Part shown: positions 33,570 through 42,600 of the stretch, one piece after another
How positions within the stretch are numbered: the stretch's first letter is position 1
Layout of the letters: every line of letters starts with the position of its first letter
Assembly: GCF_018446385.1 (NCBI RefSeq)
Contig: NC_055991.1
Location: 117,967,794-118,031,793 of the forward strand
Length of the DNA: 64,000 nucleotides
Direction of reading: 5' to 3'
Source of the DNA: Zingiber officinale
Taxonomy: Eukaryota > Streptophyta > Magnoliopsida > Zingiberales > Zingiberaceae
Translations under genes and position numbers: made by a program
Notes under the pieces: generated by a model
Databases searched by the model: none
Seen by the model: only the letters and a program-made list of their open reading frames with translations
What the model was told of the DNA's origin: nothing

Positions 33570-35417
33570 TTATGGGGTAGAGAAGATGCTCCTAGGAACC
33601 CAACACCTATTGGTGCTCCTTGGATGCTCTAGGTATTCACTAGGGATAACTTCCCTAGATACCTTCCTAGTGACCTTGTTTGGCTTCTTAGAAGCCTTGG
33701 TCACATTTTCTAAGTCAACTCTAGGGATAGCCTCCCTTGTGACCTTGTTGGTGACTTTCTTAGACTTCTTAGAAGTCTTAGTCACTTTGGTTGCAAAAAT
33801 ACTCTTAGGGATGACTTCCCTAGTATTCTTGACTTGACCACTAAACCTAGGGTTTGTTCCATAACTGTATGGAACCCTATGATAACTAGGCACATCCTTC
33901 TTAGCCTTTGGTTTGTATCCCAAACCTCTATGGCTATTTGATGGCTTTGACTTTCCTAGCCCTAGGTTTTGCTCATTTTGCCCTTTTAGGATATTTTCCA
34001 TCCTGTTTAGGGTCTTTTCCATTTTATCAAGTTTTGATCTCAAGACTTGATTTTCTATCATTAAATCCTTAGAATTTGGTTTTTCATTAAGTCCATGAGC
34101 ATTTTGGTTTCTAGGCTTGTATCTAAAATCCTTAGAGTTATTGCCTAGACTTTTACCTACATTCCTAACCCTAGGAGTAATAGTCTTAGCATGTAGGGCC
34201 ACATGCTTTTCCTTAAAGCCCTCATGCTTTCTATTCTTATGGTAAATTGCATTAAAATGATAAAAGTTAGACCTATCATGCTTTTTACCATAATGTAAAG
34301 GAGTAGGCTCAATAAATGTTACCTTCTTCTTTACCTTGGAGGCTCCCCCTTGACTAGTGCCTCCTTGAGCCTTGACCTTCTTCTTCCCCTTGGGGCATTG
34401 ACTACGATAATGCCCCTTTTGATTGCAAGAGAAGCATATTATATGCTCCTTGCTCTTCTTTGTGTTGGGGATGGTCTCCTTGGGCTTCACCTTGCCCTTT
34501 TGTGCCACTTGGCCCTTCTTCTTGGCTAATTTAGGGCACTTGCTCTTGTAGTGCCCATGTTCCCTACATTCAAAGCATATAATATGATTTTTATTATTAA
34601 TTGAAATATTTATACCTTTGCTTGTAGGGGTGGCATCTTTTTCTTTGGATCCGGAGGTAGAAGCTTCCTCTTGATCGGACCTTGATTCTCCTCCATTTGA
34701 TTTTTCTTGACTTGTGGAGGTAGAAGCTTCTTCCTCCTTTTCTTCTCTTGACTCGGATGTAGAGGCTTCTCCTTCTTCTTGATCCGGTGTCACCAAGGAT
34801 TGCTCCCCCTCAATCCTAGAGGTGGAGGCTTCATCATCTTGAATATGAAACAAGGAGTATGCTCCCTCCTTGTTCCCTTCGTTGCATTCCCTTGAGGATG
34901 AAGCTTCTTGGATTTCCTCTTCTTCGGAGGTTGAGCATCTCTCAACCTCGGAATCCTCCTCTTGGTCTTGCTCCAAAGAGTCTCCCTCTCTGGATACTTC
35001 TTGATCTCGTACAGTGGAGGGGATCTCTTCATGAAGCTTGGCCAATTTGCTCCAAAGCTCCTTGGCATCTTCAAATTCTCCAACTTGAGCCAAGATGTGG
35101 CTAGGCAATAAGTTGACCAAAAGCTTGGTCACTTTGTCATTTGCCTCGCCCCTTTGAATTTGCTCCAAGCTCCATCTGCTTTTCTTTAGAAGCTTGCCCT
35201 TGGAGTTCGTTGGAGCTTTGAAGCCTTCCATTAGAGCAAACCATTGCTCTATCTCCATCATAAGGAAGTTTTCGATTCTTGATCTCCAAGAATCAAAACT
35301 TGTGGAAGTGTATGGTGGAGCCACCCTTGTGTCAAATCCAAGTCCATCTTGGAATTGCATCTTGAAGTTGAGCTTGATGAGGTCTTGAACTTGAAGAATT
35401 TGCTCCAACTTCTTCAC
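33570..35417 (-). CDS. Element B: gag
   Basis: 615-codon open frame. The first codon is GTG; the likely true start is the ATG at 35360 (MQFQDGLGFDTRVAPP). A UBN2-type gag core lies near residues 40-135 (SFDSWRSRIENFLMMEIEQW; LLVNLLPSHILAQVGEF), followed by a long Glu/Ser-rich acidic linker (residues 140-260). Two CCHC zinc knuckles follow, CFECREHGHYKSKC near 281 and CFSCNQKGHYRSQC near 327. The C-terminal half is Lys-rich with a coiled coil (residues 440-480) and ends in repeated TREVIPKS / SREVIPSE motifs. It would package element RNA; the enzymes must come from another element. It has no internal stop, which is rare in this window. Confidence 0.8.
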   Translation of the reverse strand: MKKLEQILQVQDLIKLNFKMQFQDGLGFDTRVAPPYTSTSFDSWRSRIENFLMMEIEQWFALMEGFKAPTNSKGKLLKKSRWSLEQIQRGEANDKVTKLLVNLLPSHILAQVGEFEDAKELWSKLAKLHEEIPSTVRDQEVSREGDSLEQDQEEDSEVERCSTSEEEEIQEASSSRECNEGNKEGAYSLFHIQDDEASTSRIEGEQSLVTPDQEEGEASTSESREEKEEEASTSTSQEKSNGGESRSDQEEASTSGSKEKDATPTSKGINISINNKNHIICFECREHGHYKSKCPKLAKKKGQVAQKGKVKPKETIPNTKKSKEHIICFSCNQKGHYRSQCPKGKKKVKAQGGTSQGGASKVKKKVTFIEPTPLHYGKKHDRSNFYHFNAIYHKNRKHEGFKEKHVALHAKTITPRVRNVGKSLGNNSKDFRYKPRNQNAHGLNEKPNSKDLMIENQVLRSKLDKMEKTLNRMENILKGQNEQNLGLGKSKPSNSHRGLGYKPKAKKDVPSYHRVPYSYGTNPRFSGQVKNTREVIPKSIFATKVTKTSKKSKKVTNKVTREAIPRVDLENVTKASKKPNKVTRKVSREVIPSEYLEHPRSTNRCWVPRSIFSTP

Positions 35418-35478
35418 CCTCTAGCTTTTCTTGATATGCTTGACCCTTCCGGCGATGATTCCGGTGAAGAGCGTCCTC

Positions 35479-35492
35479 GCTCTGATACCACT
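35479..35492 (-). other. Primer binding site of B
   Basis: GCTCTGATACCACT abutting the 5' LTR at 35493. This is the tRNA-iMet type. Confidence 0.85.
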
Positions 35493-37125
35493 TGTTAGGA
35501 CCAAAAGTAGCTAGAGGGGGGGGGGTGAATAGCTCGTCGCGTTCGCTCGGTGCGCTTCGTTGCTTGGCGTTGCTTGTTTCTTCTTGGATGTGCAGCGGAA
35601 AATACAGAAACAAATACAAAACGCTAACACTAGGATTTTACTTGGTATCCACCTCACAAGAGGTGACTAATCCAAGGATCCACACCAACGCACACACCCT
35701 CTACTATGAATAACACTCCTTTATGGTAACTACCAAAGGCGGAGAAGCCCTACAACACTCTCAATACAAGAAGAAGAAAGGGAAATACAAGTTAAGCAAA
35801 AGCTTACAAGATGTGCAGTAAAAACCCTAACCCTAACTTCTTCCTCTTGCAATAGATCCGCCTCTTGACTTGGAAAGCCTCCAAGAACCTTCAAGAACTG
35901 GCGATCACGTGCTTGTAGAGAGCTGTGGAGGAGCTGGAATGAATCTGAGAAGAGCTCGTGAAGGGATGCCGAAGACCACGCTCGCCTGCGGCTTTAAACC
36001 CGACGCAACGGTCGGATCCCGATCGATTCGAATGTTCCGAATCGATCGGGGAGGCTTGGATCGATCCACGGATCGATTGAGCGCCCCCAGTCGAAAAACG
36101 CTACCGGATCGATCCACGGATCGATTCGGCCATTCCAATCGATCCGTGGATCGATCGGGAGACTTGCCTTCCGAATCGATCCACGGATCGATCCGAGCTT
36201 TCACTGGAATGATCGGATCGATCCACCGATCGATCCACGGATCGATCCACGGATCGATCCAAGGACTGATTTTGCCCAAAACCAAGTCCCAAACCTCCTA
36301 ACCAACATCCGGTCAACCTTGACTGTTGGTACATCATGCCTAGCATCCGGTCACTCCCTTGACCTGCCATGACTCCCCACCAAGTGTCCGGTCAATCCCT
36401 TTGACCCACTTGGACTTTTACTCGACCTGCCAAGTATCCGGCCACTCCATTGACCTACTTGGACTTCCACCAGATGTCTGGTCAACCTTGACCCATCTGG
36501 ATTTCCTTCCTTGCCAAGTATCCAGTCAATCCTTTGACCTACTTGGACTTCCCAACACCAGATGTCTGATCATCCTTGATCCATCTGGATTTCCCCTTGC
36601 TTGGCTTCACTCACCAGGACTTTCACCTAGCTTCACTCACTAGGGTTTTCCATCTGCCTAGCTTCACTCACTAGGACTTTCACCTGGCTTCACTCACCAG
36701 GATTTCCTTCTGCCTAGCTTCACTCACTAGGACTTTCACCTGGCTTCACTCACCAGGATTTCCTTCTGCCTAGCTTCACTCACTAGGACTTTCACCTGGC
36801 TTCACTCACCAGGATTTCCTTCTGCCTAGCTTCACTCACTAGGACTTTCACCTGGCTTCACTCACCAGGATTTCCTTCTGCCTAGCTTCACTCACTAGGA
36901 CTTTCACCTGGCTTCACTCACCAGGATTTCCTTCTGCCTAGCTTCACTCACTAGGACTTCCATCTGCCTAACTTGCCAGTTAGGACTTCCCAGTCAAGTA
37001 TCCAGTCAACCTTGACCTACTTGACTCTTCTTCAATCAATATCTTATTGTCAAACATCTAAACCCTAACCAAGACTCAGCTTGGTTAACCAGGTCACCCT
37101 TGACCTGAAGGATATTGCACCAACA
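35493..37125 (-). repeat. 5' LTR of element B
   Basis: 1633 bp, same layout as 29547-31207. Palindrome array at about 36015-36262, long hairpins at 36302-36588, short alternating hairpins at about 36598-36985, and a last long hairpin at 36993-37025. Confidence 0.95.
36302..37025. repeat. Covarying hairpin array in the LTR of B
   Basis: Long units share an inner stem (GGTCAA/TTGACC) reached through a TCC spacer, with outer stems that differ from unit to unit: CCAAGTG/CACTTGG (36380-36413), CCAAGTA/TACTTGG (36430-36462, 36514-36546), CCAGATG/CATCTGG (36470-36500, 36558-36588), GTCAAGTA/TACTTGAC (36993-37025). In 36558-36588 the inner stem is GATCA/TGATC. Short units alternate CCTGG/CCAGG and CCTAG/CTAGG around the same CTTCACTCA loop in a 56-bp tandem repeat. 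Confidence 0.9.
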
Positions 37126-37130
37126 GGACT

Positions 37131-37347
37131 TTCACAATCAAGTCTCCTGTCATCCCTGACCTACTTGACTTGTATTCTCATCAACCTAGTCAACCCTTTG
37201 ACCATCTCGACAACCGGACGATTGTCCTAGCAATCTCCATATATTGTCAAACATCAAAACTCAAATCTCGACTCAAGCTTGACTCAACTCAAGCTTAGTC
37301 AAACTGGTCAAACTGGTCAAACTTGACCAAAGGAAATTACCCCAACA
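37131..37347. repeat. Solo LTR A, third part
   Basis: End of LTR A after the excursion into B. It runs from the CCTAAC repeat remnant to the terminal CCCCAACA and is followed by the right target duplication aaagt. Confidence 0.88.
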
Positions 37348-37352
37348 AAAGT

Positions 37353-37591
37353 TAGTTTATTAAATTTGGAAATCCACTTTTTAATACATCATATACCAGC
37401 TTCCCTATTTATTTTCTCTCCTCTATAATGTTTAGAGAATGGAATTCATTCTCTAAATTTAGAGAAGTACTGTTCATAAATGCAAAATTTATGCAATAGA
37501 TAGGGTAGCTGATGCAAAGTGTTTTTAACTATCTTATCTAAAATTTAGGGTAAAATTTTTGAATAGGGTATCTGATGTGAATGCTCTAAAT
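37353..37591. mobile_element. MITE-like element, right part
   Basis: Continues the element begun at 7358 and ends ATGCTCTAAAT, complementary to the left terminus. Taken together the element is about 290 bp, A/T-rich and without coding capacity. Confidence 0.65.
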
Positions 37592-37772
37592 CCAATAGAC
37601 TTATTTATATAAATTGTCCAAACAAGAATGGAAAGATTAAATATGGCATACAATTATAATCATAGTAATGAATATAATATATTTGAAAATAGTATTTTTA
37701 CTATTTGATTCATGTCGATTTTGATTGTGATATCAAATATAATAAATTTTAATTGATTAAAATTAACTTAAG

Positions 37773-37804
<32 letters not shown>

Positions 37805-37861
37805 CATCATCATCATCATCATCATCATCAGTTGGATGATTGGGTGCAAAATGTGATTTTT
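37592..37861. other. A/T-rich spacer with trinucleotide repeat
   Basis: No gene. Contains (ATT)n then (ATC)n at 37773-37830. The first part may be the rest of the LTR of R. Confidence 0.6.
37773..37830. repeat. (ATT)n-(ATC)n microsatellite
   Basis: A compound trinucleotide run, about ten ATT followed by about nine ATC. Confidence 0.95.
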
Positions 37862-37864
37862 TTA

Positions 37865-38471
37865 GGCTACGTTTGGTAGGACATAATGTAATCCAACTTA
37901 TAATGTAATCAAATTTGTAATGTAATATAATATAATCAGGATTACATTACTATGTTTGGTGATACTATGAATGTAATCTTTGATTACAAGGGTGATTACA
38001 TTCCTTTGTTTAGTGTACATTATTTTTGATAATGAATGTAATTCATATTATTGTAAAATGACAAAAATAACCTTATAATAGAATTTAAATAATTTTATTC
38101 TTCCTCTCAATTGATAGTGAGGAACATATCTCCCAATTTTGTATTAATACAAAATTTTGTGGTCAGACAAGTAATATCTCCCATGATAGTGAGGAACACA
38201 AAAATAACCTTATCATATTTACGTTACTTGGATGCATGCACGGGCTGCTAACTTCCCTGCAAAGGAGCTCCTAGTGAGAAAGCAATGGCATCAAAAGCAG
38301 TTCACCTTGCAAAATATCATAATCATATACATGATCCTGCACCACCTTTTCAAAATCTAGAGCAGCATGGCCAAGTAACTAACACTGAAAGAATAAACCA
38401 GAGCGCAAGTCAATGAACTATTTGATTTAACAAGAAACAACAAAACTAGCAAGGATAGCATAATTCTGCTA
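37865..38471. other. 3' subterminal region of H
   Basis: TIR followed by GTAATC-rich sequence. The part 38220-38420 has more balanced composition and an open stretch of about 44 codons on the + strand from an ATG near 38287 (MASKAVHLAKYHNH). I do not recognise it, and it could be a scrap of another captured gene. Confidence 0.4.
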
Positions 38472-38605
38472 CCTATACAAATAATGAATTCCAAGAATGA
38501 GCACGTATATATTTTTTAAACAAGATCAAATTAAATCAAACTAAATTTAATCATAGGAACAAAACTAAACTAAAGTAAATCAAATCAAATTTTAATAAAC
38601 CGAAC
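38472..38605. repeat. Direct repeat, copy 1, flanking the captured fragment
   Basis: 134 bp matching 40295-40424 with few differences (shared TGAATTCCAAGAATGA and TTTTAATAAACCGAAC). The two copies enclose the sacsin segment. Confidence 0.88.
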
Positions 38606-38884
38606 TTCCCGAGATAAGTGTCAAGAAGGATCTAACATCTAAGTGAATCATTCTTTGTTTTTCCATTTGGAATCTGACAATCAGAAGCATACAACTCTAC
38701 ATAAGGTAGCTAAAGAGCATCAACAACGAAGCAAAAGATTAAATATTTTGACCCTTCTAGAAATTAGTAAGACATAAGTGCTACAAAAAAAATCATGGGC
38801 AAAGTGATTTTTCATGTGGATTTGTTTGACTTGTCAAACATGTGAGATAAAGCAATTGAATTGCATGCAAAGACATAAGAGGCA

Positions 38885-40290
38885 GTGTCAAACCTATTAG
38901 AGAAAATAATCTTGCAGAAGGGGCACCATTTGAGTGTGCAGATAGAGCCAAGCCAAGAGGATCAAAAATGTAAAAATAACCTCCAGAAACAATAGTCATG
39001 AGGTCACAGAGGAAGTATCCACTAATCATTCCCAGCCCATAGTAAAGAGCACTGCCTTGAACTTTCCATGGTGGAGGCAGGTGCAGACTGCATACTTCTT
39101 CCATGCTTAACGTTGTTCCTTCAAAAACAACTGTCAAAGAAGCAGCCTGGAAGTCACCTAAAATATAAAAGATCAAAATCAATTAGGAAAACACTCATGT
39201 CTAGCCAGTCAAAAAATTGCCTTCTTCAGTATCTTTACACTAATAAATAAACAGCATTAACCATCAACAAGATGAGATCAAAACTATGCCCAAAGCTATT
39301 TTTACCTAAATTCTGTTGGAGCAAAGATTGTCGAGGATGTTCCCGTTTGTCATATATCTGGTGCAATTTCTTTGCTTTGCATTTGTCAGCCAACTCTAAA
39401 AGATGTACAAAGTCACTTTCACCATAAATGCCAACAGCTCGCAGATGCTAGCATAATCAATGCATGGCAGGTCCCTAGTTGTCTGCTCATCAACTAATGA
39501 CAAGTTCCGTAGTGATTGAACACCAAGGATTTTGGCAAGATCATCATTGATACTTGGATGCACAAGATGCTTCTCACCAGGGGAAATGTTCTTCATCCAT
39601 GCTGCATCATTGTAGACAAGAGCTAAAGCAGGCATCAGTATCCCCAATGAATCAGGAATGAGAAGTGAGTTTATTAACACATCAGGTACATGCTTCTCAG
39701 TAAAACAATCAGAAAAAGCTTCCAAAACACGACGAACAAACCCTAACTGTTCAGCAGATAATGGTTCTTCTTTGACATCATGTTGCAGGCGTTGCAGTAC
39801 ATGCACATAATCAGTTGCATCAAAAGTTAACTTGACACCTAATCCAGAAAGTAAAGATTTAAATTTAGATAACTCACAGGGAACAACATAAAGATAAGGG
39901 TGGTACTTCACAGGAGAGTCAAATTCAAGCACCATGGGAGATACAAAATTGTCGCCTATATAAACCCAAGGAACATCATCCAAGTATTCTTTAAGAACAT
40001 GAAATTTATGGGAGCCAACAAATTCCTGTAAATATGAATACATAGACAGGATTTCTCTTGCTAGCACAGCATCAATTGATAGCTCATTCTCTGGCAAAAG
40101 TTTTAGTTTATCATAGGAACTCGAAAACTGAATCAACTAAGAACACACAACATCTATACTTGGATTATCCTTCCAGCCAAGCTTTTGCTCAAGGTAAAAT
40201 GAATGACAATCACCATCAAGAATTCACATTTTAGATGAAACCACCCACATCTGAGATTTTGGCCTAGTACAATTTGGAGATGCCACAAAA
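38885..40290 (-). pseudogene. Captured sacsin-like gene fragment
   Basis: Minus-strand reading matches the plant sacsin-like giant chaperone-type protein (HSP90-like ATPase repeats). It has SQMWVVSSKM near 40250, CHSFYLEQKLGWKDNP near 40190, then the frame 40136-39396 with VPWVYIGDNFVSPMVLEF, LRNLSLVDEQTTRDLPCIDY and neighbours. After a frameshift near 39425 come LELADKCKAKKLHQIYDKRE and, beyond a 148-bp intron (39158-39305, GTAAAA..TTTTAG), LGDFQAASLTVVFEGTTLSM, YYGLGMISGYFLCD and GGYFYIFDPLGLAL, part of an ATPase domain. Stops at 40224-40226 (TGA) and 40137-40139 (TAG) are C-to-T type. The retained intron means it was copied from genomic DNA. Only a small part of the several-thousand-residue protein is present, so it is not a working gene. 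Confidence 0.85.
39158..39305 (-). other. Intron kept in the sacsin fragment
   Basis: On the minus strand GTAAAAATAG...ATATTTTAG lies between codons for QQNL and GDF. Splicing restores the family sequence across the junction exactly. Confidence 0.8.
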
Positions 40291-40294
40291 TTCG

Positions 40295-40424
40295 CCTATA
40301 TAATGAATTCCAAGAATGAACACATATATATTTTTTAAACAAGATCAAATTAAATCAAACTAAATTTAATCACAGGAACAAAACCAAACTAAAATAAATC
40401 AAAACAAATTTTAATAAACCGAAC
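40295..40424. repeat. Direct repeat, copy 2, flanking the captured fragment
   Basis: 130 bp, next to the 3' end of the Myb gene. It pairs with 38472-38605. Confidence 0.88.
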
Positions 40425-40536
40425 AAAGTTAACCACTAAGTTTGCATTAAAAACAAAGTTTAGCCACCAAATTCTCTAGGAAATTACAAGTTTAACTTGT
40501 CCAAAGAAATTACAACAAAACCTACAAGTCTACGCC

Positions 40537-41527
40537 TCAAATATCTCCTTTCAATAATGCTTTCACAAAAACTTCTTTCTCATCATCTAGTATGGTGAAG
40601 AAAATATCTATAATCTCACGATCACAACCAATTTTTCTTGTCGCTTTGTGTCGCTCCAACATGCTAAGCCCAGGTAACTTTGTTAAAATCTCATTGATTT
40701 TCATTCTTTTTTCAGTGCCTTCATCATATTCCAATGCTTTACTTAATCGGTTACTTGCATTGTTAAGTTCTTCCCCAAGAATAGTTGTCGCCTCTCTAAT
40801 AACATGAGACAAATCTTTAATGCTCTCGGTCTTTCTCCTTTTTGGCTTAGATTTCTCTTCGTTTGATCCAATTATGAAATCTTGGCCATATGAAGCATAA
40901 TCCCCATCAACGCCTATACTTTTATCATTATCAACTGTAACTTTGTCTATTTCTTCCACAATATCAACAGGAACTTGAGCATCTTTCCCAGATGCACGGT
41001 CTCCACCAAAAATGACAGAAAGTTCCTCATAGTAAGCTAATGACTTGTATCTAAATTGTTCTGCATCTCCATGAGTCTATAAAATAAAATTTATATTACT
41101 AACTAAACAAAGTAAAATAAAAATAAACCATTTTAATAATAAACTAAATTACCTTAATATATTCATCCCACACGGAATTCTCAGCCGTAATAAGTTTTTT
41201 TTCTGAGTCCCAACCAAAACCGCTGCTACCAACTCCATACAACATGTCATGCACAACATTGTGCAGCTTCTGGAAAGTTCTTAACCTTGATTCAATGTGT
41301 GGTTTTGCCTTAATTCCATGTCCAGGCAAGCTAACCTCAAGCATTTATTGTAGCTTTAGTCCATGTCCTGGCCTAAAACCTTTCTCATTCTTGTTTCTAA
41401 GATCTCCAGCATTATTTAATTGCATCAATGCTTCAATAAGTGCAACATCTTCTATAGTAGACCATTGATGTTTGTTTTTTCCTGATCTTTTTGGGTTGTA
41501 AGATTCGCCTGAAGGATTAGAAGTCAT
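40537..41527 (-). pseudogene. Myb/SANT-like protein of Harbinger element H
   Basis: The second gene typical of PIF/Harbinger elements, whose product helps the transposase bind element ends and enter the nucleus. Exon 1 (41527-41153) has the helix-turn-helix Myb_DNA-bind_3 region: HQWSTIEDVALIEALMQL, then KAKPHIESRLRTFQKLHNVV and SGFGWDSEKKLITAENSVWD. A 76-bp phase-0 intron (41077-41152, GTAATT..TTATAG) follows. Exon 2 (41076-40537) continues with AYYEELSVIFGGDRASGKDA, a basic stretch KPKRRKTES and a helical C-terminus (DIFFTILDDEKEVFVKALL). The only lesion is TAA at 41345-41347 in exon 1, where relatives have Gln. It lies just upstream of the sacsin fragment on the same strand. Confidence 0.88.
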
Positions 41528-42096
41528 GTTCACCTATATCACAAAAAATCAATAGCTCAAATAAAGAGAAATAGCAACCGGCCTTCTATTGAGAAAAGAT
41601 TACAGAAATGATTGATGATCTACTTTCTACTAATGAATGGAAAATAGAAATAATATTGGTACTGCTTTTATATACATTCCTCCCCCCTTTCGCTCCTATC
41701 ATTCCACCCAAGTAAACCAACTTTGTTCATAATTTATCAAGTAATCAGGCAGAACCATGAGGCTAAAAAATCTGTAAATCAGCTCCCTTGCTTGAGTACT
41801 GAGATAGCACGTACAAAGTTACAAATTACCAATCTGGTAGGGCGTTTAGGAGTTTGTCTGTCTAGTCTAGATGCCACATTTGATTTGAATTAATGAAATG
41901 TTAATAAAAGTAAAGTTGGTTACAAATTCATTTTGGTGGTAAACATCCACTTTGATCCACTGACACTTGGTCTAAAAATTCATTTCTATAATATAATCCC
42001 ACTTGGAAGTACTAACTTCAAAGAAACAGAATAAGGACTATGGTCTTTGTCCATTTACAAAAATTTAATAATTCATAAGAATTACACAAATGATCT

Positions 42097-42119
42097 CATC
42101 TAGATCTTTTCCATTCATT
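42097..42119 (-). pseudogene. Last codons of the H transposase, cut off by E
   Basis: After element E the minus strand continues the transposase frame with codons for NEWKRSR and a TGA at 42097-42099. The target duplication of E (aaaca) supplies the junction, so E entered only eight codons before the stop. Confidence 0.75.
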
Positions 42120-42349
42120 AAACATGTAACGACCCGCCTTCTGGGTACTAGGCTGTAAGGCGAACCGCTACAGTTACGCTAAGCTATACTACTGTAGCTA
42201 AATTACTAATGCGGAAAACTGGGCTGAATAAAATTTTTCTTTTACTAAACTATTGGGGTTGCCTCTGTTAACTCTGTGAGAGTGAGATTCCACGTCCCAC
42301 TACCTTCTAGATGTTCATAGCTAGGCTGAGGAGGCGAAATTGGAGCTTT

Positions 42350-42600
42350 GGATCGGTCCGTGGAACGATCCATTGAGCCCCACGCGAACACTGGCTGGAT
42401 CGGTCTGGGGACCGATCCAGTAGAGGCTGGATCGGTCGGCAGACCGATCCAGGTATGCCTGGATCTACTGTATCGCGCTGGATCGGTCGGCAGACCGATC
42501 CAGGATGATACAGTATGCTACTGTATCCGTCTGGATCGGTCGGCAGACCGATCCAGTGGCACAGTTCAGCCTCTGATCGGTCTGGAGACCGATCAGAGTC
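42350..42600. repeat. Palindrome array in the 3' LTR of E
   Basis: Several GGATCGGTC-NNNN-GACCGATCC hairpins plus one with stem CTCTGATCGGTC/GACCGATCAGAG (42571-42598). The 5' LTR has a different set at 49490-49745. Confidence 0.92.

Larger units (their letters stand above)
29547..37125 (-). mobile_element. Gag-only LTR retrotransposon B
   Basis: LTRs are 29547-31207 and 35493-37125, with perfect target duplications ggact at 29542-29546 and 37126-37130. The primer site complement GCTCTGATACCACT lies directly before the right LTR and a pyrimidine run (ATCTCCCCCTTTTTG) directly after the left LTR, so the element is on the minus strand. The 4.3 kb interior holds one gag frame and no protease, integrase or RT, so B must be non-autonomous. 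It inserted in a CCTAAC hairpin repeat of LTR A. Confidence 0.93.
7416..37347 (-). mobile_element. Solo LTR A, split into three pieces by elements C and B
   Basis: The three pieces are 7416-8828, 29429-29546 and 37131-37347, together about 1.75 kb. The sequence begins TGTTGGGACCG, ends CCCCAACA, and has perfect target duplications aaagt. No internal region is left, so A is a solo LTR. C interrupts it after 8828 and B after 29546, and removing both restores a continuous hairpin-repeat tract. The start motif with GAGGGGGGGTGAATAG and the GGTATCCACC block near 7555 are shared with B, so A is a relative of B. On the minus strand a TATATAAAA box lies near 7723. Confidence 0.9.

Noticed and set aside
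38793-40136. Intact host sacsin gene
   Set aside because: Only a short piece of a very large gene is present. It has two stops and a frameshift and lies inside transposon TIRs between direct repeats.
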